A stretch of DNA of 64,000 bases. It comes from Actinoallomurus sp963850195. GTDB lineage: Bacteria; Actinomycetota; Actinomycetes; Streptosporangiales; Streptosporangiaceae. The stretch lies in the NCBI GenBank assembly GCA_963850195.1, contig CAWKKD010000005.1, positions 2,852,001 through 2,916,000 on the forward strand, written 5' to 3'. Shown in pieces: positions 50,025 through 58,489 of the stretch. Positions within the stretch are counted from its first letter, which is position 1. Each line of letters begins with the position of its first letter. The notes under the pieces were generated by a model that saw nothing but the letters and a program-made list of their open reading frames with translations, was not told the DNA's origin and searched no databases. The position numbers and the translations under genes were made by a program.

Positions 50025-51191
50025 AGCGCCCGTCGTGCGGATCGCGGCGAGATAGCCCGCGAGCAGGGCGTCCGCGGTACGGCCGATCATCTCGTCGGGC
50101 GGCAGGAACCGCCCGTGGTGGAGGCCGGGGACGTTCTCGGTACCGGGCGGTGTCGTGCCGACGAAGAGCATGAGGCCGCGCGCGACCGCGCCGAAGTGGG
50201 AGAAGTCGTCGGCGCCGTAGGAGCGGAAGCCATGGTCGACCGTGACGCCGGTCGCGGCGAGCAGCCCGGCGGCGTCCGCGGCGAGGACGGGGTCGTTCTC
50301 CAGGACCGGCTCGCCGGGGTCGAACCGCACGTGACCCTCGCAGCCGTGGGCCGCGGCGACGTGCCGCACGATGTCGGTGACGAGGGCGGCGGCGGTGGCG
50401 CGCTCGGAGTCGCGCATGACGCGTACGGTGCCGCGCGCGGTCGCGGTCTCGGGGACGATGTTCGGCGCGGATCCGCCCGCGATCTGGCCGACCGAGCAGA
50501 CGGCGCCGAGCACGGGGTCGAACCTCCGGCTCGCGACCTGCTGGAGGCTGACGACGACCTGGCAGAGCGTCAGCACCGGGTCCCGCGTCGTGTGCGGGTA
50601 GCCGGCGTGCCCGCCGTGGCCGGTGATCGTCACCTCGAACTCATCGGTGGCGGCGTTGACCGGTCCGGGTGTGACCGCTACGACGCCGTCGCTCAGGCGC
50701 GGCTGTACGTGCGCGGCGACGATGGTCCCGGCCTCGTGCTCGGCCAGGACGCCGGACCGTACGACGTCCTCGGCGCCGGACGGCGAGCCCTCCTCACGCG
50801 GTTGCAGGACCGCGAGGATCGGTACGTCCACGCCGATGCGGGCGGCGGCGCGGCACACCGCGACCAGCGCCGCGAGGTGGACGTCGTGGCCGCAGGCGTG
50901 CATGACGCCGTGCCGTGACGCCCAGGGCACGCCGGTCCGTTCGGTGAGCGGCAGCGCGTCGAGCTCGGCGCGCAGCGCGATGCACGGCCCGTCATCGCCG
51001 ATCCGTACGACCCGTCCGGTCCCGGCGACCTCCTGTCCCGGCCCGATGTCGAGCGCGCGTACGACCTCGACGGCGGTGTCGGCCTCGTCGCCGGACAGCC
51101 GTGGGTCGGCGTGCAGCCGGTGCCGGAGCGCGGTCGCCGCGGGCAGCTCGTCGGCGACCGCGGCGCGCAGCTTGAGGAACAGCTCGGTCAT
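50022..51191 (-). CDS. M20-family amidohydrolase (hippurate/indoleacetyl-amino-acid hydrolase-like)
   Basis: 389 residues from ATG 51191, overlapping the upstream gene by 4 nt (ATGA). ALRHRLHADPRLSGDEADTA and CIALRAELDALPLTERTGVPWASRHGVMHACGHDVHLAALVAV are the metal-site region (HxCGHD), with PREEGSPSGAEDVV, TITGHGGHAGYPHTTRDPV and the final GLHHGRFLPPDEMI. This is the M20D group that cleaves amide bonds, such as N-acyl or gamma-glutamyl derivatives. The stop codon is formed by MITE-like element A. It is the last gene of the APC-amidohydrolase-M20 operon. Confidence 0.88.
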   Translation of the reverse strand: MTELFLKLRAAVADELPAATALRHRLHADPRLSGDEADTAVEVVRALDIGPGQEVAGTGRVVRIGDDGPCIALRAELDALPLTERTGVPWASRHGVMHACGHDVHLAALVAVCRAAARIGVDVPILAVLQPREEGSPSGAEDVVRSGVLAEHEAGTIVAAHVQPRLSDGVVAVTPGPVNAATDEFEVTITGHGGHAGYPHTTRDPVLTLCQVVVSLQQVASRRFDPVLGAVCSVGQIAGGSAPNIVPETATARGTVRVMRDSERATAAALVTDIVRHVAAAHGCEGHVRFDPGEPVLENDPVLAADAAGLLAATGVTVDHGFRSYGADDFSHFGAVARGLMLFVGTTPPGTENVPGLHHGRFLPPDEMIGRTADALLAGYLAAIRTTGA

Positions 51192-52324
51192 CGGGTCTCC
51201 AGCCCGTAGACGCGTCGGGCGTTCTGCTCTCCGACGAGTGACGCGATGCGTGCCGCGTCCTCCTCGGTCCACGCGCCCTCCTCCAGCCCGGACCGCAGGA
51301 CGTCCGACAGGCCGCGCCGGAACAGGACCGCCCCGAGGTGGTACAGCTCCGGCAGCCCGTACGCGTCGGAGGAGTACAGGAACTTCCCGAACGGGACCAG
51401 CTCCATCGTCTCGGCGATCAGCGCCGACGCGCGGTGCCCGACGTTGTGGGTGGCGAGCCCGACATCGACGAAGACGTTGGAGAACACCTGGGCGAGGTAG
51501 GCCGCGTTCCGGTGGAACGGGTAGTTGTGCAGCAGCATGATCGGCGTACCGGTCGGCTCGACCGCGCGGATGAGGCCGGTCAGCAGCAGCGGGTCGCATC
51601 GGTGCAGGTCGACGTCGGCGTCGCCGTACCCGACGTGGAACTGGATCGGCAGCCCGCGGTCGACGCCGCACCAGACGAGGAAGGTGTGCAGGACCGGGTC
51701 GGTCAGGCGTACCGGCGCGCCCGCGTCGATCCCGGCGAGCCAGCGGCCCGCCGCGGCGGCGACCTCGCCGTCGTCGGGGCGCTCGGCCGGCAGGTCCAGC
51801 CCGACGCGGTAGGCGGCGATCGACTTGAGGCCGACCGCGCGGGCCGAGCGCTCGTGCAGCCGGGCGCGTACGGCGTCGGCGAAGCCCTCCGCGCCCGGAC
51901 CGGCCGCCGCGACCTCCTCGGCGACCTGCTCGAGCCGTACGATCTCGTGCGCCTCCGCGCCGGCGAGGGCACCCGCGTCGGCGGGTGTCAGGACCTCGTC
52001 GGGTGCGAAGCCGGTGTCGAGGCAGAGCACCCCGATCCCGGCGGCGCGCAGGAACCGCCGGTTCACCTCGTCGGCGCCGAGCTCGGCACGGCGCGCCAGG
52101 TAGTCGTCCGGCGCGGCGTGCGCGGGCAGGTCGAGGACCGGCGCGCACCAGCGCCGTACGGCGAGGCCGATGTGGGAGTCGAACAGCGTGACGCCCAGCG
52201 GGCTCACGGTGTCGGCCTCGGTCAGCATCGACTCGAAGGCGGTCCGGTCGAGATCACGGCGTACGACGCCATGGCAGTGGTGGTCGACGAGACGAAGCCC
52301 GTCGACACAGGGCAGTGAGGGCAC
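51188..52324 (-). CDS. Amidohydrolase-family protein (FluG N-terminal-like)
   Basis: 378 residues. LRLVDHHCHGVVRRDLD opens the metal-dependent TIM barrel (HxH); QFHVGYGDADVDLHRCDPLLLTGLIRAVEPTGTPIMLLHNYPFHRNAAYLAQVFSNVFVDVGLATHNVG and FGKFLYSSDAYGLPELYHLGAVLFRRGL are the His and Asp sites of amidohydrolase-2 proteins. FluG and plant nodulin-type proteins fuse this domain to a glutamine-synthetase-like domain; here the two are separate genes (GS-like at 54 kb). It overlaps the M20 gene by 4 nt. Likely cleaves an amide or decarboxylates the pathway intermediate. Confidence 0.85.
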   Translation of the reverse strand: MPSLPCVDGLRLVDHHCHGVVRRDLDRTAFESMLTEADTVSPLGVTLFDSHIGLAVRRWCAPVLDLPAHAAPDDYLARRAELGADEVNRRFLRAAGIGVLCLDTGFAPDEVLTPADAGALAGAEAHEIVRLEQVAEEVAAAGPGAEGFADAVRARLHERSARAVGLKSIAAYRVGLDLPAERPDDGEVAAAAGRWLAGIDAGAPVRLTDPVLHTFLVWCGVDRGLPIQFHVGYGDADVDLHRCDPLLLTGLIRAVEPTGTPIMLLHNYPFHRNAAYLAQVFSNVFVDVGLATHNVGHRASALIAETMELVPFGKFLYSSDAYGLPELYHLGAVLFRRGLSDVLRSGLEEGAWTEEDAARIASLVGEQNARRVYGLETR

Positions 52325-52349
52325 GCGGTCCTTTCGTCGCCGGGTCTGC

Positions 52350-53849
52350 TCAGCCGCCCGCGTCCGCCGCGGTGACGGGCCCGGCCGGTGCGCCTTCGAT
52401 CATGCTGATCCCTTCGTTTTCCGCAAGTGCCCGGCCGAGCCTGCGGGAAACCCCGGGTGCCGCCAGCACGACGACGACCGCGACGAGCAACCAGCCGCCC
52501 GCGACGACCGGGAACCAGCGCGCCGCGCCGGAGGTCGGGTACGGGATGACGTTCCGGTAGAGCGTGTACCCGAGGATGACGAGCGCGCCGATCGGGATGA
52601 CGATCTGCCACATCGGCACCGGCATCCGGCGCTGGAGGAAGATCAGCCGGATGGCGCCGAGGGTGGTCAGGACGTACGCGACGAGCAGGATCAGCGTGCC
52701 GATGGTGCCGGACCAGATGAAGGTGTCCTCGGCCTTCGCGGAGAAGAACGCCACGCACAGCGCGATGATCACGACCATCGCGGCGGCCACGATCGCGGCC
52801 GCGACGGCGGGCGTACCGGCGCGGCCGACCCGGCCCGGTCCGCGCCCGCCGGTGGTGTCGCGCGCGAGCGCGAACAGCAGCCGCGAGGCGCCGACCATGC
52901 ACGCCAGGCAGCAGCCGAAGGCACTGATCGCCGCGCCGAGCGTGATGATGTGGCCGACCCACGACCCGACGTAGGTGCTGCCGAGGTCGCCGAGCAGGGA
53001 CGCGGACTTGCCGAAGGCGTCGACGCCCTTGGCGTCCGCGCCGAAGCCCATCATCTCGACGGCGGTCACGACGACGAAGTACACGCCGCCGAAGATCGCG
53101 GTGCCGAGGATGGCGCGCGGAATGTCGCGCCTCGGGTCGGCCGCCTCCTCACCGAGCGTGGCCGCGGCCTCGAAACCCGCGAAGGACAGGAAGCCGAAGA
53201 CCACGCCGAGGAAGAGCGCGGACGACCCGGTTCCGGGCTGTACGGCGAACACGCTCAGCGTGAAGTGGTGGTCGCCCGGGGCCGAGCCGGAGACGAGCCG
53301 TACGAGGACGATGGCGCTGACGATCAGGATCAGCGCGACCGTCGCGCCCTCCACGGTGAGCAGGATGCTCGTGCCGCGACGGGCCGGAGAGATCGTGAGC
53401 GCGAGGGCCGCCACGATGGCGACCGCGACGAGGATGAACGGCGCCCAGGTGGGCGGGTGCGGCCACACCCCGATCTCCTGGAGGAACGCCGTGCCGAAGA
53501 TGCCGGTCGCCGAGGACGTCACGACGCCGTAGAACGTGTAGGTGCCGAGCAGGCCCCAGCCGGCGACCACACCCGTACGCGGGCCGAGCGTCGCGCCGAC
53601 GAAGGCGTACACCGACCCGGCATGGTGGAAGTACTGGCAGAGCCGTACGAAGCCGTACGCGACCAGCAGTACGGCGACGCTGGCGAGCAGGAACGCGAGC
53701 GGTACGGCGCGGCCCGCGGAGGTGACCGTGCCCTGGGGGTTGATGTTGGCGGCCATGCTGGGCGCCATGAGCGCGACGGACAGGCCGACCGCCTGCCAGA
53801 CGCTCAGGTTCCGGCTCAGCCGTGGACCTGATGAGGTCGGAGTCGGCAT
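52350..53849 (-). CDS. APC-superfamily amino acid/amine permease
   Basis: 499 residues, 12 membrane helices. LSVWQAVGLSVALMAPSMAANINPQGTV, LGPRTGVVAGWGLLGTYTFYG, GVVFGFLSFAGFEAAATLGEEAADPRRDIPRAILGTAIFGGVYFVVVTA and the FVRLCQYFHHAGSVYAFVGATLGPR segment are typical of APC amino acid/polyamine permeases. It would import an amine or amino acid. The gene is 25 bp upstream of the amidohydrolase on the same strand and faces away from the GS-like gene; the shared 172-bp gap holds divergent promoters. Confidence 0.88.
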   Translation of the reverse strand: MPTPTSSGPRLSRNLSVWQAVGLSVALMAPSMAANINPQGTVTSAGRAVPLAFLLASVAVLLVAYGFVRLCQYFHHAGSVYAFVGATLGPRTGVVAGWGLLGTYTFYGVVTSSATGIFGTAFLQEIGVWPHPPTWAPFILVAVAIVAALALTISPARRGTSILLTVEGATVALILIVSAIVLVRLVSGSAPGDHHFTLSVFAVQPGTGSSALFLGVVFGFLSFAGFEAAATLGEEAADPRRDIPRAILGTAIFGGVYFVVVTAVEMMGFGADAKGVDAFGKSASLLGDLGSTYVGSWVGHIITLGAAISAFGCCLACMVGASRLLFALARDTTGGRGPGRVGRAGTPAVAAAIVAAAMVVIIALCVAFFSAKAEDTFIWSGTIGTLILLVAYVLTTLGAIRLIFLQRRMPVPMWQIVIPIGALVILGYTLYRNVIPYPTSGAARWFPVVAGGWLLVAVVVVLAAPGVSRRLGRALAENEGISMIEGAPAGPVTAADAGG

Positions 53850-54021
53850 GTCGCTCCTCTCGACGCGATCGTCGTTCTGATCGTAGTTTGGGGCTTCCGT
53901 AATAAATAGGAAAGAGCTATTTGCTGGTGTAACAGGTATTTCATACGTATTTTCGCGCGGAAGCGGACGTGGGCGCCGACGATGGTGTCGTACGCCTTCG
54001 GCTCAGAGGAGAGAGAACGGA

Positions 54022-55377
54022 ATGGACCAGCAGGAGCGCGCACGACGAGGCGAAGTCGCCCGACGGGCCGCCGAGGACCTCGCCACTAGAGACGTGACCG
54101 GGATCGCCGTCACCTGGGTCGACACCAGCGGTGTGACCAGGGTCAAGGCCGTGCCGCTCGCGCGGCTGGAGCACGCCGCGACCTGGGGCATCGGCGCGTC
54201 GCCCGTGTTCGACGCCTTCCTCCTCGACGACTCCATCGTGAGCGGGCGCTTCGCCGGCGGGCCGATGGGAGACCTGCGCCTGCACCCCGACCTCGACCGC
54301 CTCGCCGTACTGACCGCGCTGCCCGGCTGGGCGTGGGCCCCCGCCGACCGGTACGACCAGGACGGAGTGGTCCATCCCCTCGACGCGCGCGGCCTGGCAC
54401 GCCGCGAGACCGGGCGGCTGGCCGCCGACGGATACTCCGTACGCGCGGCCTTCGAGATCGAGTGGGCCGCGTCGCAGGGTGACGGCGACGAGTTCGTGCC
54501 GGCCTGCACCGGTCCGGCGTACGGCATGACGCGGCTCACCGAGCGGTCCGACTACCTGCGCGACGTGCTGGAAGCGCTGTCGGCGGCCGGGGTCGCGGTG
54601 GAGCAGATCCACCCGGAGTACGCCGCCGGGCAGTACGAGGTGTCGGTGGCCGCCGAGGACCCGGTCGGCGCCGCGGACACCGCGGTCCTCGTACGGGAGA
54701 CGATCCGCGCGGTGAGCCAGCGCCACGGCCTGCGCGCGACGTTCTCCCCCAAGGTGCTCGCCGACGGGGTCGGCAACGGCGCGCATGTCCACCTGAGCCT
54801 GTGGCGCGACGGCGTCAACGTGATGCACGGCGGCGACCGCCACTACGGCCTGACCGTCGACGGAGACGCGTTCGCCGCCGGCATCCTGTCCCGCCTGCCG
54901 GGGCTGCTCGCGGTCGGCGCGCCCTCGGTCGCCAGCTACCTGAGGCTGATCCCGTCGCACTGGGCCGGGGCGTTCGCCTGCTGGGGGCGGGAGAACCGCG
55001 AGGCGGCACTGCGCTTCGTCACCGGCGCGGCCGGCAGCCGGCCCCAGGCGGCCAACCTCGAGGTCAAGTGCTTCGACGCGGCGGCCAACCCGTACCTCGC
55101 GATAGCCGCTCTCCTCGCGGCGGGCCGGGCCGGCCTCGCCGAGAACGCCACGCTCCCCGAACCCGTCGAGGTCGACCCGGCGTCGCTCGACGGCGTTCCG
55201 CCGCTGCCGTCCTCGCTGGGCGCCGCGCTGGAGGCCCTCGAGGCCGATGCCGCCCTGCGCGAGGCGCTCGGCGAGGCGATGATCGACACGATCGGCGCCG
55301 TACGCCGTGGCGAGATCGCGCTCTTCGACGGCCTAGCGCCGGAAGAGATAGCCACGAGGACTCGATGGAAGCATTGA
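54022..55377 (+). CDS. Glutamine-synthetase-like ligase (GlnA/PuuA/FluG type)
   Basis: 451 residues from ATG 54022 (GAGGAGAGAGAACGG upstream). N-terminal beta-grasp: VTGIAVTWVDTSGVTRVKAVPLARLEHAATWGIGASPVFDAFLLDD; catalytic domain: FEIEWAASQGDGDEFVPACTGPAYGM, VEQIHPEYAAGQYEVSVA (metal Glu), FSPKVLADGVGNGAHVHLSL (His of the nucleotide site), PSVASYLRLIPSHWAGAFACWGRENREAALRF and NLEVKCFDAAANPYLAIAALLAAG. It lacks the adenylylation and oxidative-loop features of true GlnA, so it is a gamma-glutamyl-amine ligase of the PuuA/GlnA3/IpuC kind that couples an amine to glutamate using ATP. Followed 4 nt later by its regulator. Confidence 0.87.
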   Translation: MDQQERARRGEVARRAAEDLATRDVTGIAVTWVDTSGVTRVKAVPLARLEHAATWGIGASPVFDAFLLDDSIVSGRFAGGPMGDLRLHPDLDRLAVLTALPGWAWAPADRYDQDGVVHPLDARGLARRETGRLAADGYSVRAAFEIEWAASQGDGDEFVPACTGPAYGMTRLTERSDYLRDVLEALSAAGVAVEQIHPEYAAGQYEVSVAAEDPVGAADTAVLVRETIRAVSQRHGLRATFSPKVLADGVGNGAHVHLSLWRDGVNVMHGGDRHYGLTVDGDAFAAGILSRLPGLLAVGAPSVASYLRLIPSHWAGAFACWGRENREAALRFVTGAAGSRPQAANLEVKCFDAAANPYLAIAALLAAGRAGLAENATLPEPVEVDPASLDGVPPLPSSLGAALEALEADAALREALGEAMIDTIGAVRRGEIALFDGLAPEEIATRTRWKH

Positions 55378-55381
55378 CCTC

Positions 55382-56269
55382 GTGACCCATGAGAAGGCGA
55401 GGGGCCACCGCACCGTCGCGGAGGTCCTGCGGCACCGGCGTCGCGAGCTGACGCCCGCCGAGCTGCGCGTCGCACAGGCGCTGCTCGGCGACTACCCTGC
55501 GGCCGGACTCCAGCCGATCGCGCGGCTCGCGGACGCGGCGAACGTCAGCCCGCCGACCGTGCTGCGGCTGGTCACCAAGCTCGGGTTCGCGGGCTTCCCG
55601 CAGATCCAGGCGGCGCTGCGAGCCGAGCTGTCGGCCCGCAGCGCCGGGCCGCTGCAGGACTACCCGGCGAGCGGCGACGGCGAGCCGCTCGCCGCACGCG
55701 CCGAGCGCTCGATCGGGATCGCCCTCGGCGAGAGCCTGCGCGGCCAGGACCCGGCCGAGCTCGACGGCGCCGCCGACCTGATCGCCGACCGTGGGCGCAC
55801 CGTGCTGACCACCGGCGGGCGCTTCTCCTGGACCCTCTCCGCGCACCTGTCCGGTTTACTCGGCCTCCTGCGGCCGGACGTCCGGCACATCGTGAACGAG
55901 CCCGGCGCGCGCGCCGCCGCGATGCTCGACGTGGACGAGAACACCGTCGTCGTGGCCTTCGACTACCGGCGCTACCAACGCGACACGGTCGCCTTCGGCC
56001 GGGCCGCCGCCGCCCAGGGCGCGTCCGTCATCGTGTGCACCGATCCGTACCTCAGCCCGCTGGCCTCCTCGGCCGCCGTGCTGCTGACGACCACGATCGA
56101 GGGCCCGCCTCCGTTCATCACGCTCGTACCGGCGTTCGCGCTGGTCGAGACGTTGATCCTCGGTGTGGTCGAGCGCGGCGGCACGGAGTCGCAGCACCGG
56201 GTCGCGGCGTTCGAGCGGCTCAACGCCGGAGTGGTCGACAGCGGTCCCGGCGCGCTGTCGGTCACCTGA
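55382..56269 (+). CDS. RpiR-family (HTH + SIS) regulator
   Basis: 295 residues. N-terminal HTH_6 (VAEVLRHRRRELTPAELRVAQALLGDYPAAGLQPIARLADAANVSPPTVLRLVTKLGFAGFPQIQAALRAEL), then a SIS sugar-isomerase-like domain (GRTVLTTGGRFSWTLSAHLSGLLGLL and DVDENTVVVAFDYRRYQRDTVAFGRAAAAQGASVIVCTD). RpiR proteins usually sense sugar phosphates. Here the gene is 4 nt after the GS-like ligase and opposite the permease operon, so it probably senses the pathway substrate or product instead. The end overlaps the convergent PAP2 gene by 8 nt. Confidence 0.87.
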   Translation: MTHEKARGHRTVAEVLRHRRRELTPAELRVAQALLGDYPAAGLQPIARLADAANVSPPTVLRLVTKLGFAGFPQIQAALRAELSARSAGPLQDYPASGDGEPLAARAERSIGIALGESLRGQDPAELDGAADLIADRGRTVLTTGGRFSWTLSAHLSGLLGLLRPDVRHIVNEPGARAAAMLDVDENTVVVAFDYRRYQRDTVAFGRAAAAQGASVIVCTDPYLSPLASSAAVLLTTTIEGPPPFITLVPAFALVETLILGVVERGGTESQHRVAAFERLNAGVVDSGPGALSVT

Positions 56270-56993
56270 GGCCGGGCTCGAGCCCCTCGGTGAGTGGCGC
56301 GGCCGGCCGGCGCCCCTCGTCTCGGCGCCAGGTCTCGAACGCCGCCGCGGTGGCCGCGACGATCGCCGCGCCGAGCACCCACCCGGCGAGGACGTCGCTG
56401 ACGTAGTGCACGCCGAGGGCCACCCGGCAGGCGCCCGACAGGAGCGAGACCAGCACCGCGACCGCCCACGCCACGACGCGCCACGCTCCGCGTAGCACCG
56501 GCAGCAGGACGAGCACGATCACCGCACCGGCGGCCACCGCCGTGAGCGCGTGCCCGGACGGGAACGATCCGCCGGGCGCGTGCGCGATCGCGCTCGGCAG
56601 GCTCGGCCTCGGCCGGTGGATGATCAGCTTGAGCGCGCCGTCGAGGAGCCCGGCCACGACCATGGTGGTGACGGCCCACAGGGCGAGCCGCCGCGCGCCC
56701 CGGCGGAGCAGCCACACCACCAGTACGGCCACGACCAGCCGGAACACCCACGCATGGAAGATGTACGAGGTGGCACGCAGCGGCGACACCAGCTCGCGGT
56801 GGTGGAGCACGTAGGCGTTCAGCCGCGTGGTCGTGGACAGGTCGAGGTGCCGGAGCGGCTCCCACCGGGTGTCCACGAGCGCCAGCAGCCCCGTGAACGG
56901 CACCGCGACGAGGACGACCGCGACGGCGGCCAGCGTCAGCCGCAGGCCGAGGCGCCGGGTCGGGCCCCGGGTCCAGGCGTGTGTCCGGCTCAT
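56262..56993 (-). CDS. PAP2-family membrane phosphatase
   Basis: 243 residues with six membrane helices. All three phosphatase motifs are visible: KLIIHRPRP (KxxxxxxRP), GGSFPSGHA (PSGH) and CRVALGVHYVSDVLAG (family SRxxxxxHxxxD, with Ser replaced by Cys). Members dephosphorylate undecaprenyl pyrophosphate or phosphatidic acid on the outer membrane face. The Ser-to-Cys change in motif 3 is tolerated in many homologues. MITE-like element B lies 38 bp upstream of the start. Confidence 0.88.
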   Translation of the reverse strand: MSRTHAWTRGPTRRLGLRLTLAAVAVVLVAVPFTGLLALVDTRWEPLRHLDLSTTTRLNAYVLHHRELVSPLRATSYIFHAWVFRLVVAVLVVWLLRRGARRLALWAVTTMVVAGLLDGALKLIIHRPRPSLPSAIAHAPGGSFPSGHALTAVAAGAVIVLVLLPVLRGAWRVVAWAVAVLVSLLSGACRVALGVHYVSDVLAGWVLGAAIVAATAAAFETWRRDEGRRPAAPLTEGLEPGLR

Positions 56994-57030
56994 CCGGGCC
57001 CCGTACCCGGCAATTCGCCGTCCTACCTAG

Positions 57031-57090
57031 CTAGGGCCTTGTTTCAAAGTCGCCGCGCAGTAGGACAGCGGGGCTTTGAAACAGCCCTAG
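57031..57090. mobile_element. MITE-like hairpin element B
   Basis: 60 bp beginning CTAGGGCCTTGTTTCAAAG and ending CTTTGAAACAGCCCTAG; the arms pair over 17 bp with a 2-nt bulge. The core CGCGCAGTAGGACAG (57054-57068) is identical to that in element A. CTAG flanks both ends, consistent with a TA/CTAG target duplication of IS5/IS427-like elements. The right end supplies the stop codon (CTA on plus) of the patatin gene, as in element A. Confidence 0.7.
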
Positions 57091-57920
57091 CCGTGCCAGA
57101 ACTCGGCGACGGCAGGGGCGATGCGTACGCCCTGGGCGCGGCCCGCGTTGGCGGTCGGGGTGCGGACCGCCTGGTCGAGCGGGTCGATCCCGAAGGCGGC
57201 GGTGGACTCCTCGTCGAGCGTGACCAGCTCGACCTCGGTGGTCGCGCGCAGCCGCCCGACCTGCTCGTCGATGGTCGGGTCGATCATCGGCGCGAGGATC
57301 AGCACGCGCTCATGCGTCGCCGCCAGGTCGGCGTTGGCGACGGAACGTACGCCGCCGTCGATGTAGCGGGAGCCGCCAATGGTGACCGGCGGCCAGATGC
57401 CGGGCACGGCGCAGCTCGCGGCCACCGCGTCGACCAGGTCGACGCCCGACTCACGCGTGAGCACCCGCGGCTCGCCGGTGTTGGCGTCCACGACGACGAT
57501 GGCCAGCTCCCGGTCGGGCCATGCGTGGGCCGGCAACCGCGCGGCGACGACCTCACGGCGTACCGGCTCGGGGACGGTCTCGGCGGCGAGGGCCATCCCG
57601 CCGACCTTGCGGCGCAGCTCCCCCTCGTGGGTGACCCCTGCCACGAGCCCCATCATCGTGTCCATCAGCGCGTCGATCGACATCGGCGGCGCCAGCTCCT
57701 CGGACTGCAGCTCCGGGTCGGCCTGCCGCGCGAACAGCTCGGTGAGGGACAGTCCGCTGCCGAGCTGGGCGGCCACCGCCGAGCCCGCCGACGTACCGAC
57801 CAGGAGGTCGGCGTCGGTGACATCGGCGCCGGCGGACGCGAGGCCCGCGAGCAGCCCCGTCTCCCACGCGATTCCCGCGACTCCGCCGCCGCCCAGGACG
57901 AGTGCACGCTTGCCGGTCAT
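57087..57920 (-). CDS. Patatin-like phospholipase/acyl hydrolase
   Basis: 277 residues from ATG 57920 (GGAGAGG upstream); a longer frame exists but lacks a ribosome site. GGGGVAG oxyanion loop near residue 10, LLVGTSAGSAVAAQLGSGL with the nucleophilic Ser (GTSAG), and SRYIDGGVRSVANADLAA with the catalytic Asp (DGG). No signal peptide, so cytoplasmic or peripheral lipase. Its stop codon is created by MITE-like element B, so the native C-terminus may have been altered by the insertion. Divergent from the SRPBCC gene. Confidence 0.88.
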   Translation of the reverse strand: MTGKRALVLGGGGVAGIAWETGLLAGLASAGADVTDADLLVGTSAGSAVAAQLGSGLSLTELFARQADPELQSEELAPPMSIDALMDTMMGLVAGVTHEGELRRKVGGMALAAETVPEPVRREVVAARLPAHAWPDRELAIVVVDANTGEPRVLTRESGVDLVDAVAASCAVPGIWPPVTIGGSRYIDGGVRSVANADLAATHERVLILAPMIDPTIDEQVGRLRATTEVELVTLDEESTAAFGIDPLDQAVRTPTANAGRAQGVRIAPAVAEFWHG

Positions 57921-58039
57921 GGGGGATACCTCTCCGTCGGCGTCATCTGCCCGGCAGGCTAACGGTTCGGCCCGTCGGGCCATGTCAGGGGCTTGCCTAC
58001 GCTGTGACCCGGTCACCGATCGCGAAGTAGGAGATTCCG

Positions 58040-58489
58040 ATGGCACGTACGTACTCATTCGAGGCGACCGCAGACAGCAGCGCGGACGCCGCCACCCTGT
58101 TCCGGCTGGTCACCGACGGCGGGCGTTGGTCGGAGTGGGCCGGCCCGTTCGCGCCGCGCTCCTCGTGGGACCGGCAGGGCGACCCGGCTCCGGGCGGCGT
58201 CGGCGCGATCCGGCGGATCGGCCTGTGGCCGATCGTCGTACGCGAGGAGACCGTGGCGCACGAGCCGGACCGGCTGCACGGGTACGTGCTGCGGACGCAC
58301 GCCCCGCTGCGGGACTACCGCGCGGAGGTGAGGTTCGCGCCGCGTCAGGGCGGCGGCACGGCGATCGTGTGGAGCGGCGGGTTCGCCGAGCTGGTACCGG
58401 GTACCGGCGGGCCGATCGCGTGGTCGCTGCGCATGACGCTGCGGGGCCTCACTCGCCGGCTGGTACGCGCGGCCGAGCGCCCGGCGTGA
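58040..58489 (+). CDS. SRPBCC/START-like protein
   Basis: 149 residues: MARTYSFEATADSSADAATLFRLVTDGGRWSEWAGPFAPRSSW is the typical start of an actinobacterial SRPBCC (polyketide cyclase/dehydrase-like) fold with an internal hydrophobic pocket, followed by GVGAIRRIGLWPIVVREETVAHEPDRLHGYVLRT and AEVRFAPRQGGGTAIVWSGGFAEL. Such proteins bind small hydrophobic molecules or act as chaperones; role here unknown. The end overlaps the convergent NAT gene by 41 nt. Confidence 0.85.
   Translation: MARTYSFEATADSSADAATLFRLVTDGGRWSEWAGPFAPRSSWDRQGDPAPGGVGAIRRIGLWPIVVREETVAHEPDRLHGYVLRTHAPLRDYRAEVRFAPRQGGGTAIVWSGGFAELVPGTGGPIAWSLRMTLRGLTRRLVRAAERPA

Noticed and set aside
50022..52148. A single 708-residue minus-strand reading frame
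   Set aside because: It is the M20 gene plus an accidental open frame through the amidohydrolase gene; two overlapping genes explain it better.
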